Source of the DNA: Acinetobacter piscicola
Lineage (GTDB): Bacteria; Pseudomonadota; Gammaproteobacteria; Pseudomonadales; Moraxellaceae
DNA length: 64,000 bases
Assembly (NCBI RefSeq): GCF_002233755.1
Contig: NZ_NIFO01000001.1
Location: 372,001 to 436,000 of the forward strand
Direction: 5' to 3'
Below are positions 17,424 through 25,712 of this stretch, in pieces. Under the pieces are notes generated by a model that ran no database searches, was not told the origin of the DNA, and saw only the letters and a list, made by a program, of their open reading frames with translations. How positions within the stretch are numbered: the stretch's first letter is position 1; each line of letters begins with the position of its first letter. A program made the position numbers and the translations under genes.

Positions 17424-19670
17424 ATGTCACAACTATTATTTAAAAAAGTTGCATTTATAGGGCTTGGGCTAATTGGTTCAAGTCTCGCTCGTGTGATTGT
17501 CGCAGAACATCTTGCAGAGAAAATTGTAGCGTCAACGCGCTCACAGAAAACTTTAGAAGATGCCAAAAATTTGGGAATTATTTCTGAAGGGTTCAGTGAT
17601 CCGATAGATGCAGTGAAAGGTGCAGATTTAATCGTACTGGCTTTACCTGTACGTGCGACACAGAAAATTCTTGAAATTATTCAACCTTATATCGCTGAAA
17701 ATGCAATCATTACCGATGTGGGTAGTACCAAGGGTAATGTGGTTGAAGCCGCCAAAGCTGTTTATGGTGAACATTTGCCTGCTGGTTTTGTTCCGGGACA
17801 TCCGATTGCAGGTGCAGAACATACAGGCGTACATGCAGGTAAAGTTGATTTATTTGCAAATCATAAAGTGATTTTGACACCATTGCCGAGTAGTTCAGAT
17901 TGGGCTGTCGAGAAATTAATACAGTTGTGGCAAGCAGCCAAAGCAGAAGTGATTTGTATGGATGTAGATAAGCATGATGAAGTGCTTGCACATACCAGTC
18001 ATTTACCGCATTTGATGGCATTTAATTTGGTTGAACAGCTTGCAAATCGTGAAGATAATCTTGATATTTTCCGCTATGCAGCAGGTGGTTTTCGTGACTT
18101 CTCTCGTATTGCAGCCAGTGATCCGCAGATGTGGCACGATATCTTTTTTGCCAATAAAAAAGCCATTCTCAATGCTGTAGACGGTTTTGAAACACAACTT
18201 GCGACATTACGCCAACTGATTAAAGATGAAAACTCACAAGCTTTGATGGGATTGCTCGGTCATGCACAAGCGGCAAGACAACATTTCAATCATATGCTCG
18301 CCAATAAACCTTTGATGGAGAAAAATAAGGTGACACAACAATTTACCATTTTGCCGGGTGATAAGACATTTAAAGGTAAATTTACCGTGCCGGGTGACAA
18401 GTCGGTGTCACACCGTTCCATCATGTTTGGTGCGATTGCTGAAGGTACAACGCATGTAACAGGCTTCCTTGAAGGTGAAGATGCGCTTGCGACACTGCAA
18501 GCTTTTCGTGATATGGGCGTCAGTATTGAAGGCCCTAAGAACGGTGAAGTGACGATTCATGGTGTCGGAATCAACGGTTTAAAAGCACCGAAGACAGCTT
18601 TGTATATGGGGAACTCAGGTACATCGATGCGTTTGTTGTCTGGCATGTTGTCTGCGCAGCAGTTTGATTCTGTTATGACGGGTGATGCATCGTTGTCGAA
18701 ACGTCCAATGGAACGTATTGCTAAGCCTTTACGTGAAATGGGTGCACAGATTCAAACCACAGGTGAGCGTGGTACGCCACCAGTATCGATTACTGGCGCT
18801 CAAGCTTTGAAAGGGATTCATTACGATTTACCGATGGCATCTGCACAGGTGAAGTCTGGAATTTTACTGGCAGGTTTATGGGCTGAAGGTGAAACTTCAG
18901 TGACTGAACCTGAACCAACTCGTGACCATACAGAACGTATGTTGCGTGCATTTGGTTATGATGTGAAAACTGAAGGCAATCGTATCTCTCTGCAAGGTGG
19001 TGGAAAACTAGTGGGTACTGAAATTCAAGTGCCTTCTGATATTTCTTCAGCAGCATTCTTTATGGTCGGTGCAGCGATTACTGAAGGTTCTGATGTAACA
19101 CTGGAAGCGGTAGGGATTAACCCAACACGTACAGGTGTCATTGAAATCCTCAAACAAATGGGTGCTGACTTAACCGTTGAAAATGAACGTATTGCAGGTG
19201 GTGAGCCAATTGCAGACATTCGTATTCGTGGTACACGGACATTAAAGGGTATTCATATGCCTGAAGATCAAGTGCCATTGGCAATTGATGAGTTCCCATC
19301 ATTATTCATCGCTGCGGCATGTGCTGAGGGTCAGACTGTGTTAACAGGTGCTGCCGAATTACGTGTTAAAGAGTCTGATCGTATTCAAGTGATGGCAGAT
19401 GGTTTAAAGACCATGGGCATTGACTGCACACCAACCGATGACGGCATCATTATCGAAGGTAAAGGTCAATCTGGTGATTGGTCTGCGATTTTCACAGGTG
19501 GTGAAATTGAGTCACATCACGATCATCGTATTGCAATGAGTTTCTCGATGGCAGGTTTACGTACTTCTGGTGAAATTAAAATCGTTGGTACAGAAACAGT
19601 TGCAACCAGTTTTCCTACATTCACTGAGTTGGCGAATCAGGCAGGCTTAGCTATTCAAGTCACTGAATAA
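17424..19670 (+). CDS. tyrA-aroA: fused prephenate/arogenate dehydrogenase - EPSP synthase
   Basis: One protein of 748 residues with two enzymes. Residues about 1-295 are a TyrA-type dehydrogenase with an NAD(P) fold (AFIGLGLIGSSLARVI) and GHPIAGAEHTG. Residues about 310-748 are EPSP synthase (AroA), with PGDKSVSHRSIM, GNSGTSMRLLSG, KRPMERIAKPL, and DHRIAMSF. The first part acts in tyrosine synthesis and the second is the sixth shikimate step. This fusion is known in Acinetobacter and some related gammaproteobacteria. I see no stop or frameshift at the junction near residue 300 (HMLANKPLMEKNKVTQQF), so it is a true fusion. Confidence 0.95.
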   Translation: MSQLLFKKVAFIGLGLIGSSLARVIVAEHLAEKIVASTRSQKTLEDAKNLGIISEGFSDPIDAVKGADLIVLALPVRATQKILEIIQPYIAENAIITDVGSTKGNVVEAAKAVYGEHLPAGFVPGHPIAGAEHTGVHAGKVDLFANHKVILTPLPSSSDWAVEKLIQLWQAAKAEVICMDVDKHDEVLAHTSHLPHLMAFNLVEQLANREDNLDIFRYAAGGFRDFSRIAASDPQMWHDIFFANKKAILNAVDGFETQLATLRQLIKDENSQALMGLLGHAQAARQHFNHMLANKPLMEKNKVTQQFTILPGDKTFKGKFTVPGDKSVSHRSIMFGAIAEGTTHVTGFLEGEDALATLQAFRDMGVSIEGPKNGEVTIHGVGINGLKAPKTALYMGNSGTSMRLLSGMLSAQQFDSVMTGDASLSKRPMERIAKPLREMGAQIQTTGERGTPPVSITGAQALKGIHYDLPMASAQVKSGILLAGLWAEGETSVTEPEPTRDHTERMLRAFGYDVKTEGNRISLQGGGKLVGTEIQVPSDISSAAFFMVGAAITEGSDVTLEAVGINPTRTGVIEILKQMGADLTVENERIAGGEPIADIRIRGTRTLKGIHMPEDQVPLAIDEFPSLFIAAACAEGQTVLTGAAELRVKESDRIQVMADGLKTMGIDCTPTDDGIIIEGKGQSGDWSAIFTGGEIESHHDHRIAMSFSMAGLRTSGEIKIVGTETVATSFPTFTELANQAGLAIQVTE

Positions 19671-19786
19671 GTGACTTATTGATTTTGAGTTAGAGGTTTG
19701 GTTATTTCTTTTAACTTTAAATATAGAAATGCAAGAATCGATAAAAAGCTCAAAGAATCATCTGATCGTTGTATATTTGTTCGACA

Positions 19787-19818
19787 ACAGCCAAGCAAAA
19801 GCTTGGCTGTTTTGTTTT
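19787..19818 (+). terminator. intrinsic terminator after tyrA-aroA
   Basis: Stem ACAGCCAAGC / GCTTGGCTGT with an AAAA loop and then TTTGTTTT, about 117 bases after the stop codon. Confidence 0.88.
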
Positions 19819-19866
19819 AATTGCTTATTCTAAACCCTACAACTATAAAGTCTTTTGGATGAAGCG

Positions 19867-20244
19867 ATGAGAACATTACAATTTACTGCAAACTGTGAAA
19901 GTCATGTGAAAAGCAATGATCATGGGAATGCATGTCATGTCACTCAGGGATATGTGACAGATTTATTGTCAAAGCAACTGACTGAATATGGTTTTAAAGT
20001 AGAGACAACAAATTCTGAAGAAAATTTAGCTGTGAGTGTAGCAAACCACCCGATAGATTTAGGCGTAAATTGTCAGCTTAATGATGATGGGTTATTGAGT
20101 TGTGAAATTTCAGCACATGCAGACGAAGAACAAGCTTGGTTTAAGAAGATTGAAACGCAAAGCATGATTAAGCAATTGGCAAATGCTGTTGAAAATGCAC
20201 TAAAGCAAAATGATACGTTTAGTGGTTTTCAGTGGAAAGGGTAA
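19867..20244 (+). CDS. hypothetical protein, 125 residues
   Basis: I do not recognise it. The frame is open from a TTG at 19855, but ATG 19867 with GGATGAAG before it is a better start. The protein is acidic, has no signal peptide or membrane helix, and carries three cysteines (CESH, NACH, VNCQ, plus LSCEIS). The pattern of alternating strands followed by two helices (TQSMIKQLANAVENALKQ) suggests a small compact cytoplasmic alpha/beta protein. It stands alone behind the aroA terminator. Confidence 0.6.
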   Translation: MRTLQFTANCESHVKSNDHGNACHVTQGYVTDLLSKQLTEYGFKVETTNSEENLAVSVANHPIDLGVNCQLNDDGLLSCEISAHADEEQAWFKKIETQSMIKQLANAVENALKQNDTFSGFQWKG

Positions 20245-20302
20245 ATTAAAATTTGACCATGAATGCTGATACAGCCAAGTATTCATGATCATGCGTACTC
20301 AC

Positions 20303-20827
20303 TTAACTTAAGCATTTTGTTTGGGTTATTACAGATTTAGAATTGTCTTTCACATAGTTGCAGAGTTGTTCAGCTTCTTGATTGGAAAGTCCCCAAAAGG
20401 CAATTACACCTCGCTCGTTTGGATCATTTTTATTGGATATATGTAAATATTGTGATCCAGAATATTCTTGATTTAACATGCTGATATATTTAGTGTCTGT
20501 GAAGCTACTACAAGATAAATTGGACAAAATTTCACAGTCTAAAGTACAACTATTTTTGAAATCTTTCATCAAGCCACTACCGCTACTGGATTGAATGATT
20601 TTTTCACATTGTTCAATATTTGCAAATGCGTAAACAAGCTTTAAAGTATAGCCATCTGCTTTTAAATCTAGGTTGATGTAGGCAGGTGTGTTTGTAACCT
20701 GCGTAGTCGGGGTTTGGCTAATCTGTTGATTGGTGTTGTTATTCCCATTCAAGATATGGTTTGTTTTGAACATTCCAATTAACCCAATTATAAGTAGTCC
20801 ACCCACCCACTTTAAAACTTTACTCAT
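20303..20827 (-). CDS. hypothetical membrane-anchored protein with cysteine-rich outer domain
   Basis: I do not recognise it. ATG 20827 gives MSKVLKWVGG, a single membrane helix at about residues 6-20, a Thr/Gln/Asn-rich linker, and a periplasmic domain with seven cysteines (EQCEK, NSCTLDCEIL, LSCSSF, EQLCNY, TKCLS). The even spacing suggests disulfides. A start further upstream at 20875 would add 16 polar residues before the helix and is less likely. No neighbour suggests a role. Confidence 0.55.
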   Translation of the reverse strand: MSKVLKWVGGLLIIGLIGMFKTNHILNGNNNTNQQISQTPTTQVTNTPAYINLDLKADGYTLKLVYAFANIEQCEKIIQSSSGSGLMKDFKNSCTLDCEILSNLSCSSFTDTKYISMLNQEYSGSQYLHISNKNDPNERGVIAFWGLSNQEAEQLCNYVKDNSKSVITQTKCLS

Positions 20828-21016
20828 ATTTTTCTCAAGTACATGATTATTTTTGTAAGGCTCAATATAAATCAAAAAAATTGTGAAATAAATATCAAAT
20901 GATTGAATTTAAGTGAATTTTTATAATATTTTTAGGCATTTGATTCGTTATTTATATTTTGGGAAAGTGCATGAGTGATTTTTTCTCGAATCCAAGTTTT
21001 ATATAGGTAAAATTTA

Positions 21017-21051
21017 GATGACAGTTATATACAAAAGAATGAACTGTCATC
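21017..21051 (-). terminator. hairpin downstream of DUF2147 gene
   Basis: 10-bp stem (GATGACAGTT / AACTGTCATC) with a 15-base loop, 29 bases beyond the stop of the gene at 21080. No strong T run follows, so termination here is uncertain. Confidence 0.35.
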
Positions 21052-21079
21052 ATTTTGGCATTTTTGAAATAAGAAACTA

Positions 21080-21520
21080 TTATTCCACACGCAACCAAGT
21101 TTGATTACGACCAATTGCAGAAATGCCTAAATAACCACGTAAAAATAATTTTTTGCCATTCGCGCTAATTTTGCCTTTTAAACGATAAATTTTTCCAGAA
21201 ACAGGATCAATAATTTTACCGTCGGTATAATTGACTTGATCTGTGGTTTTTAACCCAGAAATGACTTGCATACCAATGATTGGTTTATTGGTATAAGGTG
21301 CAGGGCAGTTGGTACAAAACTCTTTTGGTGTATAGCCCGGACGAGGTGTTGATTTCAATGCAGTACCTGCATATGTCCCATTACTTTGTTTTTCAATCTT
21401 GACCAGTCCTTTAGCTTCGCCAGTTTTGTCATCGATATAACGCCAAGTTCCTGCAATATCTTCAGCAAAAACGGATGAGCTAAGTAATGCGATGCAGGCA
21501 GCCATTGAAAAAATTTTCAT
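21080..21520 (-). CDS. DUF2147 secreted protein
   Basis: Small periplasmic protein (146 residues) with a signal peptide ending near SSVFA and the DUF2147 core: GTWRYIDDKTGEAKGLVKI, FCTNCP with its cysteine pair, GMQVISGLK, and LRGYLGISAIGRNQTW. The beta-rich domain resembles small lipocalin-like folds. Its function is unknown; in other bacteria such genes are often near lipid or organic acid genes, but no such link is seen here. It stands alone on the minus strand. Confidence 0.8.
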   Translation of the reverse strand: MKIFSMAACIALLSSSVFAEDIAGTWRYIDDKTGEAKGLVKIEKQSNGTYAGTALKSTPRPGYTPKEFCTNCPAPYTNKPIIGMQVISGLKTTDQVNYTDGKIIDPVSGKIYRLKGKISANGKKLFLRGYLGISAIGRNQTWLRVE

Positions 21521-21713
21521 AAAATCCCTTTGATATAATACTTTTAAAACATAAGCTATGATTAGCTAATACATTGATTATACAATTAATTATGCAGGGC
21601 AATATTTACATATTACGCCAAATATATGCGATTTTTTAGACTAAAAAGAGATGTTTTATGGGGCATGGTCGAGTAAATTGATTGTTTTGTGTTAATTCAA
21701 TTTGCTTTTAGAA

Positions 21714-21748
21714 ATAAAGTGAGTATCAAACTTTGACACTCACTTTAT
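21714..21748 (-). terminator. terminator overlapping the 3' end of rtcA
   Basis: Long stem ATAAAGTGAGT / ACTCACTTTAT plus an inner TCAA/TTGA pair, with a T-rich tail on the minus strand. The stem includes the rtcA stop codon, so it probably ends the rtc operon. Confidence 0.6.
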
Positions 21749-22757
21749 AAATTTTATGGATTGGTTCAAAGTCAATTTCACAGTCTAAAAACTTTTGAAT
21801 CATATCGGCTTGAGTTTTTGTATGTTCACTGATGGCTGATGCGGTAAATTGCCCACCTTGACCTAAAGCTAAAGGCAATAAAAGTTGGTCTGCTAAGTAT
21901 TCATCCACCACAGCATCTATGGCCAAATAAGATTGAACATCTTTCGCTAAATCATGTGCCACTTTTTCAGCACTTTTCTTCATTTCACCTAATGCTGAAA
22001 ATACTTGCTGATGATGTTCATAATTTAAAACAACAAAAGCTGTATTCCCTTGACTAATTCCTTGAAAGTTCAGTCTTTTACGTTGTGTTAAGCTTAATTT
22101 GTTATTTAACACTTCAAGCTCACGATCTGCAATATTGGGTTGAATATTTAAAGCTGCTGCAAAAGCATTGATTTCAAGTAATTTGCCTTTATTCAAAACT
22201 GAAAATTTCTGCTTTTCTACCCATGGGTGAATGGTTACATTCACTTGACCTGCACCGATTGGAAAGAAGCCAGCTTGCTTGCATTCAAAATCAACCTGTA
22301 TCCCAAGCTGTTGAATTGTAGGTAGAAAGCAGTGTTCAATAAAATCAGCAGTCGGTGCCATAGGATTATGTGTACTACCGTGTATGGTGATTTGACTGGC
22401 TTCATTTTGCATCATCAAAACAGGCAGTAAGGTTTGTAGTACCAGTATTGTGCTACCCGCAGAACCGATTTGAAAATCATATTTTCCAGTTTGTACTTGT
22501 TGAGGTTGAAAATACAAACTTTGAGAATGCAATTCTGCACCTTGAACAATTGCATTACTTATCCGTTGAGACGCTTGGACGCAGACTAAATGCTGACGCA
22601 TTAAGCCCGGTTTTTTACGTCCTGCACGGATATTCACAAGTTCAAAAGGAATTCCTGTCAACATAGAAAGGGAAAGGGCAGTTCTTAAAATTTGTCCGCC
22701 GCCTTCGCCTTGTGAGCCATCAATTTGGATGGTTTTATTTTTTAGAGATGTATTCAT
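21726..22757 (-). CDS. rtcA: RNA 3'-terminal phosphate cyclase
   Basis: Uses ATP to turn RNA 3'-phosphate ends into 2',3'-cyclic phosphates, the ends that RtcB can ligate (343 residues). DGSQGEGGGQILRTALSLS and the nearby GRKKPGLMRQHL are the typical N-terminal motifs; the expected AMP-accepting histidine is His312 in SEHTKT; EYLADQLLLPLALG is also conserved. It is the last protein gene of the minus-strand rtc island, 250 bases after the DIP1984-family gene, and that gap is itself structured. The ribosome-binding site is AGAAGA before the ATG. Confidence 0.93.
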   Translation of the reverse strand: MNTSLKNKTIQIDGSQGEGGGQILRTALSLSMLTGIPFELVNIRAGRKKPGLMRQHLVCVQASQRISNAIVQGAELHSQSLYFQPQQVQTGKYDFQIGSAGSTILVLQTLLPVLMMQNEASQITIHGSTHNPMAPTADFIEHCFLPTIQQLGIQVDFECKQAGFFPIGAGQVNVTIHPWVEKQKFSVLNKGKLLEINAFAAALNIQPNIADRELEVLNNKLSLTQRKRLNFQGISQGNTAFVVLNYEHHQQVFSALGEMKKSAEKVAHDLAKDVQSYLAIDAVVDEYLADQLLLPLALGQGGQFTASAISEHTKTQADMIQKFLDCEIDFEPIHKIYKVSVKV

Positions 22758-23007
22758 TTTCTTCTATCAATTTTATAAACAGAACATACTGTCAGTACAT
22801 GGTGATGCTAAGTGAGTGGTGACTCTGCTCTCACAAAGGGTTTCATTGTGCAAGGTGATGGGTTGATTTGTGCCTAATTTGGTTAAGTTAACCCGCTCGC
22901 TTCGCTAGCCACTACACTTTATTTTCAATCCAGTGTTGTGGAATTAGGGGATCTTGCACTCGCCCAGTATGTTCAAACTGGATTATAAGCCGAAACTTAT
23001 AAATTCT
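22758..23007 (-). other. structured intergenic stretch before rtcA (candidate second ncRNA or leader)
   Basis: No open frame of note. Read on the minus strand it holds an 8-bp stem AATCCAGT / ACTGGATT (22977-22984 with 22927-22934) closing a 42-base loop, a hairpin with GCTAGC-GAA-GCGAGC near 22894-22908, and GGTTAACTTAACC just after it. The gap is too long for simple translation coupling. It could be a processed RNA or a 5' structure controlling rtcA. I could not identify its family. Confidence 0.4.
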
Positions 23008-23469
23008 TTAAACTTCAAGCAAATCTACTTGCCAGTTAGTGGCTTGAATTAACACATTTAAATCACGCAATTTGGCACTGATATCATCGGCTTGCTTTTG
23101 CAAGGATGAAACAGGAATGACTTTGCGCCATTTAATCTCACGTGAGCTATAACGATCAAGTTCACGATGTGTATTGCTAATGGCAGTCGTTAAAATTTTA
23201 TGTCGTTCTACTAGTTCATCTCGTTGAGTCAATAAAGCAAGTAATGAACGACCATCTGTAAGTTTCGCCAAAGCATTGGTTTGATGAATGGCATAAACCA
23301 GTTTTTGAGATTCCTGAGTTAAAGCAAAAACTTGTTTCAATAACTCATTTGGATCTTCCGATGGTTCATCACCTTCTTGTATCAATACATTTGCATTAAT
23401 ACGTTGTTTGAGTGAAGCGAGTTTTTTCTGTTGGTCGCTTCGGAGTAATAATGCTTCTGCGAGTTTCAT
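23008..23469 (-). CDS. DIP1984 family protein (septicolysin-like)
   Basis: Mostly helical protein of 153 residues with the DIP1984/septicolysin pattern: an N-terminal LAEALLLRSDQQKKLASL helix, DEPSEDPNELL, LTQRDELVERHK, and the conserved RYSSREIKWRKVIPVSSLQ. No signal peptide is present. The family function is unsettled. Its position inside an rtc island, between a tRNA-like RNA and rtcA, suggests a role in RNA handling, which is an inference from the context. The ribosome-binding site AAGGAT lies 8 bases before the ATG. Confidence 0.75.
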   Translation of the reverse strand: MKLAEALLLRSDQQKKLASLKQRINANVLIQEGDEPSEDPNELLKQVFALTQESQKLVYAIHQTNALAKLTDGRSLLALLTQRDELVERHKILTTAISNTHRELDRYSSREIKWRKVIPVSSLQKQADDISAKLRDLNVLIQATNWQVDLLEV

Positions 23470-23494
23470 TTTATTATCCTTATGACTTAAATAA

Positions 23495-23899
23495 TTAGTG
23501 AATATTTAACACAATGATTTGATATAGAGCCTGTCGGGGTAATGTATCGACTGGAATGGATTCCGCAAACTCTATAACTTCTTCTAAAGTTTGTTTTTCA
23601 TGCCAAGTGGTCATGAAGTTATAATCATCGTCATCAGGCAAGTCATAATTACAGAATTCTAAATAACTATAATCCAGTGCATCATCCCAAATTGAACACT
23701 CATGTCCCCATGCCATAGCCCAATAACATTGTTCAGATTTTACAATCCAATCACTGCATAGATTGCGCCAGTCATTACTTACATTGTTGTTATGTATTGC
23801 AATGACAACAATGTAAGGTTGCTGTGGTAATTCAAGAGTGATTTCTTGGTTCGATAATAGGTCATAATGCTGAACGACAACCTGTTTAGAATATTCCAT
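23495..23899 (-). CDS. acidic protein of unknown function in the rtc island
   Basis: I do not recognise this protein of 134 residues. It is acidic and aromatic, with many tryptophans (NDWRNLCSDWIVKSEQCYWAMAWGHECSIWDD) and a run LPDDDDYN. The layout of an N-terminal strand pair, IVVIAIHNN, and a C-terminal helix EEVIEFAESIP suggests a small alpha/beta domain. It has no signal peptide. It lies 90 bases after the tRNA-like RNA and 25 bases before the DIP1984-family gene, so it is likely co-transcribed with rtcB. Confidence 0.6.
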   Translation of the reverse strand: MEYSKQVVVQHYDLLSNQEITLELPQQPYIVVIAIHNNNVSNDWRNLCSDWIVKSEQCYWAMAWGHECSIWDDALDYSYLEFCNYDLPDDDDYNFMTTWHEKQTLEEVIEFAESIPVDTLPRQALYQIIVLNIH

Positions 23900-23989
23900 A
23901 TGTTTTACTCATTTTCTTCTGCCAAAGCATTAGTTTTCTGTGAGTTTCATTTAATTACAGCTTTTAATCTGGTTTTGAACTTATTAAAT

Positions 23990-24222
23990 TGGTGGATATG
24001 ACGGGATTCGAACCCGCATCAACACGATAACCTCCGTTTTTAGTCGAGAGGTTGAGAAGCATCATTGGGAACGTGCGCCAGTCATAACCCTTACACAGAG
24101 CTACTCCCTGCAATCCGTAACCTTGCTGATGAACCCACTTTCCTATCATGCCTAGTTTTACCTAGACCGCCTTTTAGCTCAATCGTTTTAGGCGGTGTCG
24201 CTCCCTATATGACAGCATACCC
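23990..24222 (-). ncRNA. tRNA-like non-coding RNA next to rtcB (Y RNA/YrlA-like candidate)
   Basis: The ends fold like a tRNA: acceptor 5' strand GGGTATG (24222-24216) pairs with CATATCC (24000-23994), followed by A and an encoded CCA. A D arm TGTC-ATATAGGGAGC-GACA (24214-24196) keeps the GG of the D loop, and a T arm GCGGG-TTCGAAT-CCCGT (24017-24001) is perfect. Between D and T arms are about 178 nt, not the usual 25-45, with hairpins CCGCC/GGCGG (24195-24167), CTAG/CTAG and AACCTC/GAGGTT (24053-24029). It begins 8 bases after the rtcB stop codon. In Salmonella an rtcBA operon carries YrlA, a Y RNA with a tRNA-like domain, so a Y RNA relative is my first guess; an intron-bearing tRNA is the alternative. 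The small adjacent gap lacks any Ro (Rsr) gene. Confidence 0.7.
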
Positions 24223-24229
24223 TTTACAT

Positions 24230-25507
24230 TTACCCCTTCACACAAACTACCTGATTCAATGTATAAACCACTTCTACCAAATCACTTTGCGCTTTCATCA
24301 CATCTTCAATCGGTTTATAAGCAGAAGGGATCTCATCAATCACGGCTGCATCCTTACGGCATTCCACACCCTTGGTTTGTTCAATCTGATCTTCTACCGT
24401 AAACAACTTCTTGGCAGCAGTACGACTATATACACGACCAGCACCATGCGAACATGAACAGAAAGATTCCTGATTCCCTTTACCTTTGACAATAAAAGAC
24501 TTTGCACCCATCGAACCCGGAATGATCCCATACTCACCCAAACGAGCACGTACCGCACCTTTACGAGTAACCATGACTTCTTGTCCAAAATGCTCTTCTT
24601 TATCAACATAATTATGATGACAATTCACAGCTTCAACTTTGGCATTGAATGGTTTGTTGATGATGATGCGTAAAGCCTGAACAGCTGCTTCCATCATTAA
24701 CTCACGGTTTTTCATAGCAAAGCGCTGCGCCCAACCGACAGCAAACCAATAATCATCAAAATGTTCAGTACCCTCAACCAAATAAGCTAAATCTTTATCG
24801 GGCAGGTGAATGAAATGCTTTTGCATATCTTTACGGGCAAGCTCAATAAAGTGGTTACCAATCGCATTTCCAACACCACGAGAACCTGAATGCAGCATGA
24901 TCCACACTTGCTGATGTTCATCTAAGCAAACTTCAACAAAGTGATTTCCAGTTCCTAAAGTACCTAACTGTTTATGATTATTGGTATTTTTTAAACGAGG
25001 ATGCTTGGCACAAATATATTCAAAATCTGTCACCAATTCAGCCCAAACCTGATCTACACGTTCAGATGTATTTTCCCATGAACCACGGTCACGACGTCCT
25101 CGACCTTTCGTCATCCCATGTGGAATTAAACGTTCAAGCTCAGTACGTAACGCATGTAGATTATCAGGCAGATCAGATGCTGTAAGTGAGGTACGTGCTG
25201 CCATCATTCCACAACCAATATCTACACCAACAGCAGCAGGAATAATCGCGCCTTTGGTTGGAATCACACTTCCAATGGTTGCACCGATACCAACATGGAC
25301 ATCTGGCATCACTGCCATCCATTTATAAATAAACGGCATTTGTGCTGTTTTTAACAGTTGATCTTTCGACTTCTCATCGACAGGGACACCTTTTGTCCAC
25401 ATTTTGATTGGAACACCTTTTTCGTCCTGAATAATGTTATAAGCGCGTTCCTGATTTTGTGAAGAACTTGCTTGTTTTTCAATTTTTTCTGCTACAGAAA
25501 TTGTCAT
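24230..25507 (-). CDS. rtcB: RNA-splicing ligase RtcB
   Basis: GTP- and Mn-dependent ligase that joins 2',3'-cyclic phosphate (or 3'-phosphate) to 5'-OH RNA ends (425 residues). Metal and nucleotide motifs are GVDIGCGM, GTGNHFVEV, LHSGSRGVGN, GSMGAKSFIVKG, and CSCSHGAGRVYSR, whose histidine takes the GMP. I chose ATG 25507, which has a GAGGAT ribosome-binding site, rather than longer forms that start at 25582, near the expected transcription start. It is preceded by a leader hairpin and a sigma-54 promoter and followed at once by the tRNA-like RNA. Confidence 0.95.
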   Translation of the reverse strand: MTISVAEKIEKQASSSQNQERAYNIIQDEKGVPIKMWTKGVPVDEKSKDQLLKTAQMPFIYKWMAVMPDVHVGIGATIGSVIPTKGAIIPAAVGVDIGCGMMAARTSLTASDLPDNLHALRTELERLIPHGMTKGRGRRDRGSWENTSERVDQVWAELVTDFEYICAKHPRLKNTNNHKQLGTLGTGNHFVEVCLDEHQQVWIMLHSGSRGVGNAIGNHFIELARKDMQKHFIHLPDKDLAYLVEGTEHFDDYWFAVGWAQRFAMKNRELMMEAAVQALRIIINKPFNAKVEAVNCHHNYVDKEEHFGQEVMVTRKGAVRARLGEYGIIPGSMGAKSFIVKGKGNQESFCSCSHGAGRVYSRTAAKKLFTVEDQIEQTKGVECRKDAAVIDEIPSAYKPIEDVMKAQSDLVEVVYTLNQVVCVKG

Positions 25508-25526
25508 TGCTTTTATCCTCTTCAAA

Positions 25527-25555
25527 ACCTGCCTGCCAAGCGGTTGCAGACAGGT
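25527..25555 (-). promoter_or_regulatory. 10-bp hairpin in the rtcB leader
   Basis: On the minus strand ACCTGTCTGC pairs with GCAGGCAGGT (one G-U pair) around the 9-base loop AACCGCTTG. It lies between the predicted transcription start (about 25583) and the ribosome-binding site at 25521-25516, so it is in the 5' leader of the rtcB message. There is no T run, so it is not a terminator. Confidence 0.6.
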
Positions 25556-25593
25556 GATATAGCGATACATCTTATGATGCATGTATTGTATAT

Positions 25594-25609
25594 AGCGAGG
25601 AGTGTGCCA
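25594..25609 (-). promoter_or_regulatory. sigma-54 promoter of the rtcB operon
   Basis: TGGCAC-ACTCC-TCGCT on the minus strand, with GG and GC at the exact -24/-12 spacing. It differs from the consensus TGGCACG-N4-TTGCW at two positions only. The RtcR activator is encoded about 1.2 kb away on the other strand. Transcription should start near 25583. Confidence 0.85.
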
Positions 25610-25712
25610 AGTTTTGAATTTAAGAATAAATAAATTTTAAGATGTTGATAAATATTAAATAAAATAAAATATTTTTTCATTTAAAGGTTTTGTGTATAGT
25701 TTTTTAAGAAAA

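Noticed and set aside
23990-24222. tmRNA
   Set aside because: The RNA has a true D stem, is only about 233 nt, and shows no AANDENYALAA-like tag frame; tmRNA lacks a D stem and is about 360 nt.
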